Positions 1 through 8,080 of a stretch of DNA of 64,000 bases are shown here, piece by piece; within the stretch, counting starts at the first letter, position 1, and every line of letters starts with the position of its first letter. A program made the position numbers and the translations under genes. Source of the stretch: Streptomyces netropsis (lineage in GTDB: Bacteria > Actinomycetota > Actinomycetes > Streptomycetales > Streptomycetaceae). The notes under the pieces were generated by a model. That model made no database searches. It worked only from the letters and a program-made list of their open reading frames with translations, and was not told where the DNA came from. Location of the stretch: assembly GCF_014203545.1 (NCBI RefSeq), contig NZ_JACHJG010000017.1, positions 62,001-126,000 on the forward strand. The letters are read 5' to 3'.

Positions 1-1
1 C

Positions 2-826
2 CGCTGGCAGGTGATCGTCCTGGAGGACGCGGACCGGCTGACCGAGGGCGCGGGCAACGTCCTCCTCAAGGCGGTGGAGGAGCCCGCTCCGCGCACGGTG
101 TGGCTGCTGTGCGCGCCGTCCCTGGAGGACGTGCTGCCGACGATCCGTTCCCGCTGCCGCCTCCTGACCCTGCGCACCCCGCCCCCCGCGGCGGTGGCCG
201 ACCTCCTGGTTCGCCGCGACGGCATCGAGCCCGAGCTGGCCACGCAGGCGGCCCGCGCCACCCAGGGCCACATCGGCAGGGCCCGCAGGCTCGCCACGGA
301 CGAGCGGGCCCGTGCCCGTCGCGCCGCCGTCCTCAAGCTGCCGCTCCGCGTGGACGACATCGGCGGTTGCCTCAAGGCCGCGCAGGAGCTGATCGACGCG
401 GCGGGGGAGGACGCGAAGCAGGTCGCCGAGGAGGTCGACACCAAGGAGACCGAGGAGCTGCGCGCGGCACTCGGCGCGGCCGCCGGCACGGGAGGCCGGC
501 TCCCGCGCGGCACGGCCGGCGCGATGAAGGAGCTCCAGGACCGGCAGAAGCGCCGCGCCACCCGGACGCAGCGCGACAGCCTCGATCTCGCCCTGATCGA
601 TCTGACCGGTTTCTACCGCGATGTGCTGGCACTCCAGCTCGGCTCCCGGGTCGAGATCGCCAATATCGACGCGCGGGACGCGCTGGAGCGCATAGCGTTG
701 GCCTCCAGGCCGGAGCGGACGCTGCGGCGCATCGAGGCGATCATCGAGTGCCGCCGCGCACTCGACAGGAACGTGTCGCCGCTGCTGGCGGTCGAGGCGA
801 TGACGGTGGCGCTGCGCGCGGGGTGA
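2..826 (+). CDS. holB: DNA polymerase III subunit delta' (C-terminal part)
   Basis: Clamp-loader delta' subunit of the replicative polymerase; it opens and loads the sliding clamp. The frame is already open at the window edge, so only about the last 274 codons are present. The start of the fragment holds the Walker-B-like LEDADRL and the sensor region LLKAVEEP, followed by IRSRC (SRC arginine-finger motif), all typical of AAA+ clamp-loader small subunits. The remainder is the helical collar domain. The gene stands alone on this side and is followed after about 240 bp by a secreted peptidase. Identification is firm; the N-terminal zinc-binding part lies outside the window. Confidence 0.9.
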   Translation, partial: RWQVIVLEDADRLTEGAGNVLLKAVEEPAPRTVWLLCAPSLEDVLPTIRSRCRLLTLRTPPPAAVADLLVRRDGIEPELATQAARATQGHIGRARRLATDERARARRAAVLKLPLRVDDIGGCLKAAQELIDAAGEDAKQVAEEVDTKETEELRAALGAAAGTGGRLPRGTAGAMKELQDRQKRRATRTQRDSLDLALIDLTGFYRDVLALQLGSRVEIANIDARDALERIALASRPERTLRRIEAIIECRRALDRNVSPLLAVEAMTVALRAG

Positions 827-1067
827 GCGGGGGCCTTGGCGGGGCCGGGGCTTCGTAGGTCAGGGGTTTCGTAGGGGCGGGGGCTGGACGTACGGCATCC
901 GGCGGCGGATTGCTTTGTACTGGCGCGTACCTCACCCGTACGAGGACTAGTAGGCCATGGGATTAGCCAACTTGGGCATTCCTGTGGATACGCTCCGTAT
1001 GCCTGCAATGGCCCTGCGTATGTCCTATGCGTAACTGTCCACCCGCCCCCACCCCGAGGGAACAGCT

Positions 1068-2666
1068 TTGGACACCAGCCGTCTGCTCCGCACCTCCTCC
1101 ACCGTCGTCGTGACGGCGGCCCTGCTGATCTCCGGGTGTGCTTCGGGGACCGCGACGCCGAGGGCGGCCGCGTCGGCGAGATCGCAGGGCCCGGCGGACG
1201 TGGGGGACGCCGAGGGCCCGGCGCAGCGGTTCGGGCCGCTGCCCACCGAGCTGCCCGTCGAGCTCCGGCCGTATTACGCGCAGAAGCTCACCTGGCATTC
1301 CTGCATGGGCGACCGCTTCGAGTGCGCCACGATGCTGGCCCCGCTGGACTACGACCGGCCCCGGGCGGGAGACGACCTCAAGCTCGCGGTCTCCCGCAAG
1401 AAGGCCACCGGCCCCGGCAAGCGGCTGGGCTCCCTGATGGTCAACCCCGGCGGCCCGGGCGGGTCGGCCGTCGGCTATCTCCAGGGGTACGCGGGCATCG
1501 GCTACCCGGCCGCCGTCCGCGCCCGGTACGACATGGTCGCGATGGACCCGCGCGGCGTGGCCGGCAGTGAGCCGGTCAACTGCCTGTCCGACGCGGACAT
1601 GGACGCCTACACCCGGGTCGACATGAGCCCGGACGGCCCGTCGGAGGTCGGCGAACTCGCCGACGCCTACCAGGCCTTCGCCGACGGCTGCGCCAAGCGG
1701 TCCGGCAAGGTCCTCGGTCATGTCTCGACCGTCGAGGCGGCCCGCGACATGGACGTCCTGCGCGCGGTCCTGGGTGACGACAAGCTCAGCTACGTCGGCG
1801 CCTCGTACGGCACCTTCCTGGGCGCCACCTACGCCGGGCTCTTCCCGTCCCGCGTCGGCCGCCTCGTGCTCGACGGCGCGCTGGACCCCTCCCTCGAGGC
1901 CCGGCAGGTGAACCGCGACCAGACGGCCGGCTTCCAGACCGCCTTCGAGTCCTTCGCGAAGGACTGCGTCGAGCGCGCGGACTGCCCCCTGGGCACCGGA
2001 GGCACCACTGCCGCCGGCGGCCGTCTCCAGGAGCTCTTCAAGCGGATCGACACCCACCCCCTGCCGACCGGCAGCTCGCGCGACCTCACCGAGAGCCTCG
2101 CCACCACGGGTGTGATCTCCGCCATGTACGACGAGCGTGCCTGGCCCCGCCTGCGCGCCGCCCTGCGTGACGCCCGGAACAACGACGGCGGCCCGCTGCT
2201 CAAGCTCTCCGACGCCTACTACGAGCGTGATCAGCGCGGCTCCTACGCCAACCTCATGTATGCCAACTCGGCCGTCAACTGCCTGGACCTCCCCCCGGCC
2301 TTCCGCAGCCCGGCCGAGGTCCACAGCGCCGTCGCCGACTTCAAGGAGGCGTCCCCGGTCTTCGGCGAAAGCCTCGCCTGGGCGGCTCTGAGCTGCGCTT
2401 ATTGGTCCGTACCCGCCACCGGCCGCCCCCACCGCATCGAGGCCGAGGGCGCCGCCCCCATCCTCGTCGTCGGCACCACCCGCGACCCCGCCACCCCCTA
2501 CGCCTGGGCCCGCGCCCTCTCCTCCCAGCTCTCCTCGGGCCACCTCCTCACCTACGAGGGAGACGGCCACACGGCCTACACCCGGGGCAGTGCCTGCATC
2601 GACACGACGATCAACAGCTACCTCCTCACCACCACCCCGCCCCCCGCCGCCCGGAAGTGCACCTGA
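1068..2666 (+). CDS. Secreted lipoprotein alpha/beta hydrolase, tripeptidyl aminopeptidase (SlpD/SlpE-like)
   Basis: Predicted extracellular exopeptidase anchored as a lipoprotein. The TTG start at 1068 follows a GAGGG ribosome-binding site, and the protein (532 residues) opens with a signal peptide ending in the lipobox LISGC. A Ser/Thr/Ala-rich spacer precedes the hydrolase core: oxyanion loop NPGGPGGS, nucleophile elbow GASYGTF, and a late His in EGDGHTAYTRG near the C-terminus, matching Streptomyces tripeptidyl aminopeptidases (alpha/beta hydrolase plus TAP-like C-terminal domain). It lies downstream of holB, as I recall for other streptomycetes. Substrate specificity is inferred from family only. 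Confidence 0.85.
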   Translation: MDTSRLLRTSSTVVVTAALLISGCASGTATPRAAASARSQGPADVGDAEGPAQRFGPLPTELPVELRPYYAQKLTWHSCMGDRFECATMLAPLDYDRPRAGDDLKLAVSRKKATGPGKRLGSLMVNPGGPGGSAVGYLQGYAGIGYPAAVRARYDMVAMDPRGVAGSEPVNCLSDADMDAYTRVDMSPDGPSEVGELADAYQAFADGCAKRSGKVLGHVSTVEAARDMDVLRAVLGDDKLSYVGASYGTFLGATYAGLFPSRVGRLVLDGALDPSLEARQVNRDQTAGFQTAFESFAKDCVERADCPLGTGGTTAAGGRLQELFKRIDTHPLPTGSSRDLTESLATTGVISAMYDERAWPRLRAALRDARNNDGGPLLKLSDAYYERDQRGSYANLMYANSAVNCLDLPPAFRSPAEVHSAVADFKEASPVFGESLAWAALSCAYWSVPATGRPHRIEAEGAAPILVVGTTRDPATPYAWARALSSQLSSGHLLTYEGDGHTAYTRGSACIDTTINSYLLTTTPPPAARKCT

Positions 2667-2764
2667 CCTGCGCTTCCCCCTCCCGCTCACCGGGTACGGA
2701 GCACCCCTGGAAACTGTGTAGACTAGGCCGCGCTGCTGATGCCGCTCCGGCGTTTCGGCAGCTT

Positions 2765-2838
2765 GCCGCCTTAGCTCAGTTGGCCAGAGCAACGCACTCG
2801 TAATGCGTAGGTCTCGGGTTCGAATCCCGAAGGCGGCT
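2765..2838 (+). tRNA. tRNA-Thr (anticodon CGT)
   Basis: A complete cloverleaf of 74 bases. The acceptor arms GCCGCCT and AGGCGGC pair perfectly. The anticodon stem ACGCA/TGCGT holds the loop CTCGTAA, giving anticodon CGT, which reads the threonine codon ACG. The T arm is TCGGG-TTCGAAT-CCCGA. No CCA is encoded. A TAGACT hexamer at 2719-2724 could be the -10 element of its promoter, and a terminator hairpin follows. Confidence 0.97.
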
Positions 2839-2844
2839 CTGTAG

Positions 2845-2883
2845 AAGCCCCAGGACTCACTCGCCGTGACCTGGGGCTTTTGC
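2845..2883 (+). terminator. Rho-independent terminator of tRNA-Thr
   Basis: A 10-bp inverted repeat (AAGCCCCAGG at 2845-2854 and CCTGGGGCTT at 2870-2879) is followed directly by a T-rich run, the classical intrinsic terminator form. Confidence 0.85.
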
Positions 2884-2936
2884 TTTTGCCTGGCCTCCGC
2901 CGTGATACCTCGTGCGGTTCGGCCCGCTCCGCCCGC

Positions 2937-3329
2937 TCAGATCTTGACGACGTGGACGCTCGGGCCGCACAGCATCAGGAGGTCCTCGGGGTCGGAGGTC
3001 AGCACGGTGACCGGGGTCGGTGAAGCCAGCGCGGTGGCCGCCACGATTGAGTCGAGTGCGTACTTGTGGCCGTGCAGGCCCGCCGCGGCGAGGAGTTTGC
3101 TCGCGTGCCGGGCTATGGCTTCCGTGGGCGGGATGATCGTCACGCGTGAGACGGCGTAGTCGAATCGCGCCTGGTTCACCCTCGGGTCGCGCGCTTCCAC
3201 GAGCGTGACGGAGCTGATGACTACGCGCATGTCCTCTGCCTCGGCTGCGGACAGCCACTCGGAGAGTTCGGGGGAGCGCTGTACGAGCTTGGACAGCCCT
3301 TCGCAATCGAGGACGAGCGTGCCGCTCAC
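2937..3329 (-). CDS. vapC: PIN-domain ribonuclease toxin (VapC family)
   Basis: Putative toxin of a type II toxin-antitoxin pair; VapC proteins are Mg2+-dependent RNases that cut tRNA or rRNA. The 130-residue protein has the four acidic PIN positions: Asp8 in LVLDCEG, Glu45 in TLVEAR, Asp93 in YALDSIVAATA and Asp113 in LTSDPEDL. The GTG start overlaps the stop of the upstream antitoxin gene (GTGA), so the two are probably translationally coupled. The RNA target cannot be told from sequence. Confidence 0.88.
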   Translation of the reverse strand: MSGTLVLDCEGLSKLVQRSPELSEWLSAAEAEDMRVVISSVTLVEARDPRVNQARFDYAVSRVTIIPPTEAIARHASKLLAAAGLHGHKYALDSIVAATALASPTPVTVLTSDPEDLLMLCGPSVHVVKI

Positions 3330-3598
3330 GCGGCGTCTGCCGAGTTGCGTGCTTCACCGCGCAGGATGGCCCGCTTCGCCTCGACCGCGGCCGGGTCGAC
3401 CGGGCCGTGCTCGGCCTCGGCGGCCTCGATCAGCTCGCGCAGTCGGTCGCGCTCCAATTGGCGCTGGATGAGGGCTTCGACATACGCGGACATGCCACGC
3501 TTGCCGGTGCGCTCCTTGAGGGCTGCGATCGTGCCCTCGTGGAGGGAGACGGACACCGGCCGGATGGGGCCTTCGCCGGGGACGGGGGTATCAGCCAT
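3326..3598 (-). CDS. vapB: Ribbon-helix-helix antitoxin partner of the PIN toxin
   Basis: Small protein (90 residues) directly upstream of the PIN toxin. Residues about 15-45 (RPVSVSLHEGTIAAL then a helix-rich MSAYVEALIQRQL) look like a MetJ/Arc ribbon-helix-helix DNA-binding domain, and the acidic, helical C-terminus would bind the toxin. There is no evident Shine-Dalgarno sequence before ATG 3598, so the mRNA may be leaderless. An AT-rich inverted repeat just upstream is a candidate autoregulatory operator. The family is assigned from pattern and context rather than strong sequence signatures. Confidence 0.75.
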   Translation of the reverse strand: MADTPVPGEGPIRPVSVSLHEGTIAALKERTGKRGMSAYVEALIQRQLERDRLRELIEAAEAEHGPVDPAAVEAKRAILRGEARNSADAA

Positions 3599-3608
3599 GT
3601 GAGGAGTT

Positions 3609-3625
3609 TAACAAAGTTATTGTTA
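3609..3625. promoter_or_regulatory. Candidate operator of the VapBC pair
   Basis: TAACAA-AGTTA-TTGTTA is a perfect 6-bp inverted repeat with a 5-base spacer inside a short AT-rich island, 11 bp upstream of the antitoxin start. Position and symmetry fit autoregulation by a ribbon-helix-helix antitoxin; this is inference. Confidence 0.5.
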
Positions 3626-3700
3626 TTCGGCGGGGCCAGAATGATCACCGGGCCCGTACGCGGCGCCGACGTCGGATCGTTCGAACAGGGGATCTTCGTT

Positions 3701-4654
3701 ATGCGTATCGCCGTCATCGACGACTACAACAACGCCGCAGCCGCTCTTCCCTGCTGGTCGGGGCTTTCGGCCGGCGCTGAGGTGCGGTTCTTCCCTGATC
3801 ACCTTGCCGATCCCGCGGCCGTGGTCGAGCGGCTCGCGGACTACGACGCCGTCGTTGCCATGCGTGAGCGGACGCCCTTCCCCGCGGAGGTTCTTTCCCG
3901 GCTTCCGCGGCTGAAGTTGCTCGTCACCGCCGGGATGCACAATGCCGCGATCGATCTCGCCGCCGCCGCGCGGCAGGGCGTCGTCGTGAGTGGGACGCGC
4001 ATGACGCCCTTCCCGGCGGCTGAGCTGACCTGGGCGCTGATTCTGGAGCTGAGCCGCAGGGCGGGGGCGCAGGATGCGGGGCTGCGCGGGGGGAGTTGGC
4101 AGAGTGGGGTCGGGACCGGGTTGGCCGGGGGGACGCTCGGGGTTGTGGGGTTGGGGAAGCTCGGCAAGCGGGTTGCCGCCGTGGGGGCCGCGTTCGGGAT
4201 GGACGTCGTTGCCTGGAGTCCTCATATGACCGCCGAGCGGGCCGAGGCCGTGGGGGTGCGGGCGGTCGGCAAAGAGGAGTTGTTCTCCTCGTCCGACATC
4301 GTCAGCGTGCATCTGCGGCTGTCCGACTCGACCACCGGGCTCGTCGCCGAGGACGATCTGCGGCGGATGCGGCGCAGCGCGTTCCTGGTCAACACCTCGC
4401 GCGCGCAGATCGTCGACGAGACGGCCCTGGTCAAGGCCCTCGGTGAAGGCTGGATAGCCGGTGCGGGGCTCGATGTGTACGAGGAGGAGCCGCTCCCCGC
4501 CGGGCACCGGCTGCTCGACGCGCCCAACACCGTGCTGACCCCGCACATCGGCTATGTGACCGGCGACAACTTCGCGCTCGTCTACGGCGATTCCGTCGAG
4601 GCCGTCAACGCCTACCTCGGCGGATCGCCGGTCAGGGTGCTGAGCGGGGAGTGA
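3701..4654 (+). CDS. D-2-hydroxyacid dehydrogenase (NAD-dependent)
   Basis: Likely reduces a 2-oxo acid to a D-2-hydroxy acid or the reverse with NAD(P). The 317-residue protein has the C-terminal NAD-binding fold: TLGVVGLGKLGKRVA is the GxGxxG nucleotide motif, NTSRAQIVDE carries the catalytic Arg, VYEEEPL the Glu and TPHIGY the catalytic His. The start at ATG 3701 is chosen because it begins the conserved MRIAVIDDY and follows a purine-rich GGGG site; the frame stays open further upstream without coding character. Its C-terminus is 16 bp from the fabG-like stop, convergent. Whether it belongs to the adjacent biosynthetic cluster is unclear; substrate unknown. Confidence 0.85.
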   Translation: MRIAVIDDYNNAAAALPCWSGLSAGAEVRFFPDHLADPAAVVERLADYDAVVAMRERTPFPAEVLSRLPRLKLLVTAGMHNAAIDLAAAARQGVVVSGTRMTPFPAAELTWALILELSRRAGAQDAGLRGGSWQSGVGTGLAGGTLGVVGLGKLGKRVAAVGAAFGMDVVAWSPHMTAERAEAVGVRAVGKEELFSSSDIVSVHLRLSDSTTGLVAEDDLRRMRRSAFLVNTSRAQIVDETALVKALGEGWIAGAGLDVYEEEPLPAGHRLLDAPNTVLTPHIGYVTGDNFALVYGDSVEAVNAYLGGSPVRVLSGE

Positions 4655-4670
4655 CGCAGGGGCGCGGTGC

Positions 4671-5387
4671 TCAGTGGCCCATCCCCAGTCCTCCGTCCAC
4701 CGGGATCACCGCGCCCGCCACGTACGCGGCCGCGTCGCTCGCCAGCCAGGTCACCGCGCCGCTGACCTCGTCGGCCGTGGCCGTGCGGCCGAGCGGGATC
4801 TGTTCGCGCTGTTCGGCGAGGTGGGCCTCGGAGAGGCCGGCGGTCATGTCGGTCTCGATGAGGCCGGGGGCCACCACGTTCGCGGCGATGTTGCGGGCGC
4901 CGTACTCACGGGTGAGGGAGCGGGCGAGGCCCACCAGGCCCGCCTTGCTGGAGGCGTAGTTGGTCTGGCCCGCGCTGCCGAGGAGGCCCGCCACCGAGGA
5001 GATCAGGATGATGCGGCCGCCCCGCTGCCGCAGCATCTGGGGGACGGCGCGCTTCGAGCAGCGCCAGGCGCCCGCGAGGTTGGTGTCGAGGACGCGCAGG
5101 AACTGTTCCTCCTTCATGCGGATGAGGAGGCCGTCCGCGGTCATCCCCGCGTTCGACACCAGGACGCCGACCGGGCCCAACTCCCGCTCCACCGTGGTGA
5201 AGGCCTTGTCCACGGACGCGGTGTCGGTGACGTCGCACTCGACGCCGAACGTGCCCTCGGGGGTCTCGCTGCCGCGGTGGGTGACCGCGACCCGGTCGCC
5301 CAGGGCCACGAAGGCCCGGGCCGTCGCCGCGCCGATGCCGCGGTTGCCGCCGGTGATCAACACCGTGCGGGGCTCCCGTTGTTCCAT
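4671..5387 (-). CDS. 3-oxoacyl-ACP reductase (FabG-type SDR), PKS ketoreductase
   Basis: Short-chain dehydrogenase of 238 residues that would reduce beta-ketoacyl-ACP intermediates of the polyene chain with NADPH. It has TGGNRGIG (cofactor loop), SNAGMT, catalytic Ser in ILISSVAG and the YASSK Tyr-Lys pair. ATG 5387 is preferred: AGAGAAG lies about 8 bases upstream, whereas the in-frame GTG at 5396 would sit on that site. It is the last gene of the leftward operon (ACPs, KS, KS-like, hydrolase-like, MFS, AurF-like). A role in the cluster PKS is inferred from context, since primary fatty-acid FabG looks the same. Confidence 0.88.
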   Translation of the reverse strand: MEQREPRTVLITGGNRGIGAATARAFVALGDRVAVTHRGSETPEGTFGVECDVTDTASVDKAFTTVERELGPVGVLVSNAGMTADGLLIRMKEEQFLRVLDTNLAGAWRCSKRAVPQMLRQRGGRIILISSVAGLLGSAGQTNYASSKAGLVGLARSLTREYGARNIAANVVAPGLIETDMTAGLSEAHLAEQREQIPLGRTATADEVSGAVTWLASDAAAYVAGAVIPVDGGLGMGH

Positions 5388-5449
5388 GGGGTTCACTTCT
5401 CTCTGCTCCCGTTCGCCGTTTCGTCCGTCCTGACGTTCCGCCCCGCTTG

Positions 5450-6499
5450 CTACGTCAGTGGCGCCGGCTCCGAATCCGTGATGGTCCGCGACCAGTCGAA
5501 CTCCAGGTCGTCCTCCACGCCCAGCCGCTCCACCAGGCCCCGGAGCCCGCTGTAGTCGTGGATCAGCGGCCGCTTGCCCGTCGCGTTCTCGATGTCGTGG
5601 AGCATCTCGTGGCCGCCCGGCAGGCCCGTCCGGTCCATGATCCGGTGCCAGGTGGCGAAGTCGTTGGCCACGAAGCCGTCCAGCCCCGCCACCAGGGAGT
5701 CCAGGAAGAACCGGCGGCCCTTCTCGTCCAGGTCCGCGTAGACCCTCTCGGCGAGGACCGTGGATATCGACGCGTGGCAGTACTCGTCGCGGTTGTGTAT
5801 GCGGACGGTGGCGCTGTTCACCGGCTGTATCTCCGTGTCCTCCGCGATCAGGTTCAGATACGCGTTGATGGAGATCTCCGCGACCGTCGCGAAGCCCAGG
5901 GTGGTCAGCGAGCGCTGCCACTGCTCCGGCCAGGAGTCGCGCAGCCGGGCGTGTTCCCGGGCGACGCGGGGCAGGGGCAGCGCGGCGTCCGGGAACGCCT
6001 CGCTCCGGCGGCGGCGGGTGACCGCGCTCGCGTTCATGTGCATGAGGGTGTGGTACTGCTCGTCGACCATCGCCTGGGCCACCGAGCGCTGTAGCTTCTC
6101 CCCGCCCAGGCTGGGGAACCAGCCGTCCAGGGCCAGTTGGAAGGCCGGGTTGACGACCTGGCCCTCCAGCAGCACCGTCGTGCGGTTGTACGCGACCCAT
6201 GCCCAGCTGAGCAGCCGGGAGCGCTCCTCCGGGTCCAGGGCCAGATACGTGGGGTGCTCGCGGAACGGCAGTATGCGCTCGGGGTAGTCGAGCTTGTCGA
6301 CGTCGAACAGTTCGTCCAGCTCGGGTTCCTCGCGCTTGACCGCCGCCCTGCGGTGCCAGTTGCCCGCCAGGCGGACGATGACCGCGTGCTCCGCCGGGTC
6401 GTTCTCGTCGTGGTCCGGCACACCGTCCGGGATGCCGCCCGGAACACCGTCCGGGGCGGCGTCCGCAACGCCGTCCGGCAGCTTCGGATCGTTCTTCAT
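5450..6499 (-). CDS. AurF-type non-haem diiron arylamine N-oxygenase
   Basis: Predicted to oxidise an aromatic amine (PABA or a PABA-derived arene) to hydroxylamine, nitroso or nitro. All seven AurF diiron ligands are found with near-identical spacing: Glu112 (VLLEGQ), Glu147 and His150 (DEQYH), Glu208 (AEISINAY), His235, Glu239 and His242 (HNRDEYCH). The 349-residue length is similar to AurF, with an added N-terminal low-complexity segment rich in Pro-Asp-Gly. The start at ATG 6499 fits GGAGG 7 bases upstream; the GTG at 6505 overlaps that site. It lies between the MFS and fabG-like genes. Related enzymes make p-nitrobenzoate (AurF) or azoxy products (AzoC); the exact product here is open. 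Confidence 0.92.
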   Translation of the reverse strand: MKNDPKLPDGVADAAPDGVPGGIPDGVPDHDENDPAEHAVIVRLAGNWHRRAAVKREEPELDELFDVDKLDYPERILPFREHPTYLALDPEERSRLLSWAWVAYNRTTVLLEGQVVNPAFQLALDGWFPSLGGEKLQRSVAQAMVDEQYHTLMHMNASAVTRRRRSEAFPDAALPLPRVAREHARLRDSWPEQWQRSLTTLGFATVAEISINAYLNLIAEDTEIQPVNSATVRIHNRDEYCHASISTVLAERVYADLDEKGRRFFLDSLVAGLDGFVANDFATWHRIMDRTGLPGGHEMLHDIENATGKRPLIHDYSGLRGLVERLGVEDDLEFDWSRTITDSEPAPLT

Positions 6500-6534
6500 G
6501 TCCACTCCTCCGTCGAGTCAGTGCTCCGCCTGAA

Positions 6535-8010
6535 TCAGTGCTCCGCTTCCTGCGACGCCTTTTCCTGCGACGCCTTTTGCTTCGGGTCCGTCAGCCACAG
6601 CGCCGCTACGGCCGCCAGGGCCGCGAGGACCGTGCACATCACGAACACCTGCCGGAAGCCGTCGAGCGTCTTGCCGCTCTCACCGCCGAGCACGGCCATC
6701 AGCGCCGCGAAGGCCGCCGTGCCCAGGGCCGCTCCCACCTGCCGCGCCGTCGTCGCCAGACCCGCGCCCGCCGCGAACAGGCGGGGCGGCAGGGCGGTGG
6801 CCGAGGCGCTGGACAGGCCGGTCATGACCGCGCCGATGCCCACACCGCCGATCAGGGTGGCGGGCAGCCAGACCACCAGGAAGTCCGGCTTCGACTCCAG
6901 GCCGATCATCCAGATGCCGCACTGGACGGCGAACAGGACGCCGCCCACGACGACCGCCACCCGCTGGTGGGCACGGGCGTAGCGGCCCGCCAGCACCGAG
7001 GCGATCACGGACATCACCGCGCCGGGCGCCAGCGCCAGCCCGGCCTCCACCTCCGAATAGCCCCAGATCTCGGTGGCGAACAGCGGCGCGGCCAGCAGCC
7101 AGCAGTACATCGAGCCGCCGAACAGCACGAACGCGATGTTGGCGACCCGGAATTTACGGCTGCGCCACAGCGAGATCTCCACCGCCGGCGCCGGGTGGCG
7201 GCGGGAGCGCAGGAGCGCCAGGGCCAGCAGCACCGCCCCGCCCAGCAGCGCCCCGAGGAACGCGGGCGAGGTCCAGCCCCAGCTGCTGCCCTCCGTCAGG
7301 GCGGCGACCACGCCGCCCACGCCGAGCGCCACCGCCAGGGTGCCGATCAGGTCGGGCATCCGGCCGGCCGGCCCCGTCCGGGGCGGCAGGATCCGGTAGG
7401 ACGCCACGACCAGCACCACACCCAGCGGCACGTTGATCAGGAACACCGACGGCCAGCCGAAGCTGTCGACCAGCAGGCCGCCCAGCGGCGGGCCGACGGC
7501 CGCCGCGGCCGAGCTGCTGGCGCCCCACAGGCCGATGGCGCTCGAGCGGCGCTCCGGCGGGCGTGAGGACAGCACCAGGCTCAGCGCGGAAGGAATCATC
7601 CCGGCGGCGGAGATGCCCTGGAGCACCCGCATGCCGACCAGGAACTCCACCGTGGGTGCGATCGCGCACAGGCCGGAGGCGAGCGTGAATCCGGCTACGG
7701 ACAGCAGGAACAGTGCCCGGCGCCCCAGCACGTCGGCCAGCCGCCCGGCGGGCGCGAGAACGGCGGCGAAGACGACGGTGTAGCTGCTGACCACCCAGGA
7801 GAGCGCCGACAGGGAGGCGTCGGGGAAGCTCTTGTGCAGGCTGGGGAAGGCGACGTAGGTGACCGAGACATCGAGGAACGCGACGAACGTCGCGCCGCAC
7901 GCCATGAGCAGCGTCAGTCCGCCGCGCGCGTAGGCGGCGTCCTGTCCGGTGTCCGGTGGTGGGGCGGTGGTCTCCGGGGTGACTAACTGGGCGGCATCCG
8001 AACCGGACAT
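6535..8010 (-). CDS. MFS drug-type exporter (DHA2, 14 membrane helices)
   Basis: Major facilitator of 491 residues with the EmrB/QacA layout of 14 hydrophobic segments, probably exporting the cluster product and giving self-resistance. Visible signatures are the loop-2 motif GRLADVLGRRALF and the helix-5 motif area LGGLLVDSFGWPSVFLINVPLG. Codon 9 is TTA (complement of 7984-7986), a rare codon in this genome needing the bldA tRNA. It lies 35 bp before the AurF-like gene in the same leftward operon. The C-terminus is a Lys/Gln/Glu-rich repeat (QKASQEKASQE). Substrate is inferred from position. Confidence 0.9.
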   Translation of the reverse strand: MSGSDAAQLVTPETTAPPPDTGQDAAYARGGLTLLMACGATFVAFLDVSVTYVAFPSLHKSFPDASLSALSWVVSSYTVVFAAVLAPAGRLADVLGRRALFLLSVAGFTLASGLCAIAPTVEFLVGMRVLQGISAAGMIPSALSLVLSSRPPERRSSAIGLWGASSSAAAAVGPPLGGLLVDSFGWPSVFLINVPLGVVLVVASYRILPPRTGPAGRMPDLIGTLAVALGVGGVVAALTEGSSWGWTSPAFLGALLGGAVLLALALLRSRRHPAPAVEISLWRSRKFRVANIAFVLFGGSMYCWLLAAPLFATEIWGYSEVEAGLALAPGAVMSVIASVLAGRYARAHQRVAVVVGGVLFAVQCGIWMIGLESKPDFLVVWLPATLIGGVGIGAVMTGLSSASATALPPRLFAAGAGLATTARQVGAALGTAAFAALMAVLGGESGKTLDGFRQVFVMCTVLAALAAVAALWLTDPKQKASQEKASQEAEH

Positions 8011-8080
8011 GGAACTCTTGCGACCTTTCTCGACCTGTACGCCTGTACTTCGCGGCCCGGCCCCGGAAGACCGGATCGCG

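Noticed and set aside
963..2792. A 609-codon minus-strand frame opposite the secreted peptidase
   Set aside because: Its product is Gly/Val/Arg-rich low complexity with no domain, and the plus strand holds a clear peptidase with signal peptide and active site.
3407..3700. N-terminal extension of the D-2-hydroxyacid dehydrogenase
   Set aside because: The extra 98 codons overlap the antitoxin gene on the other strand and have no family counterpart; ATG 3701 starts the conserved domain.
5388..6200. Long upstream extension of the FabG-like protein
   Set aside because: The frame merely continues through the AurF-like gene region out of its frame; a ribosome-binding site and the SDR N-terminus fix the start at 5387.
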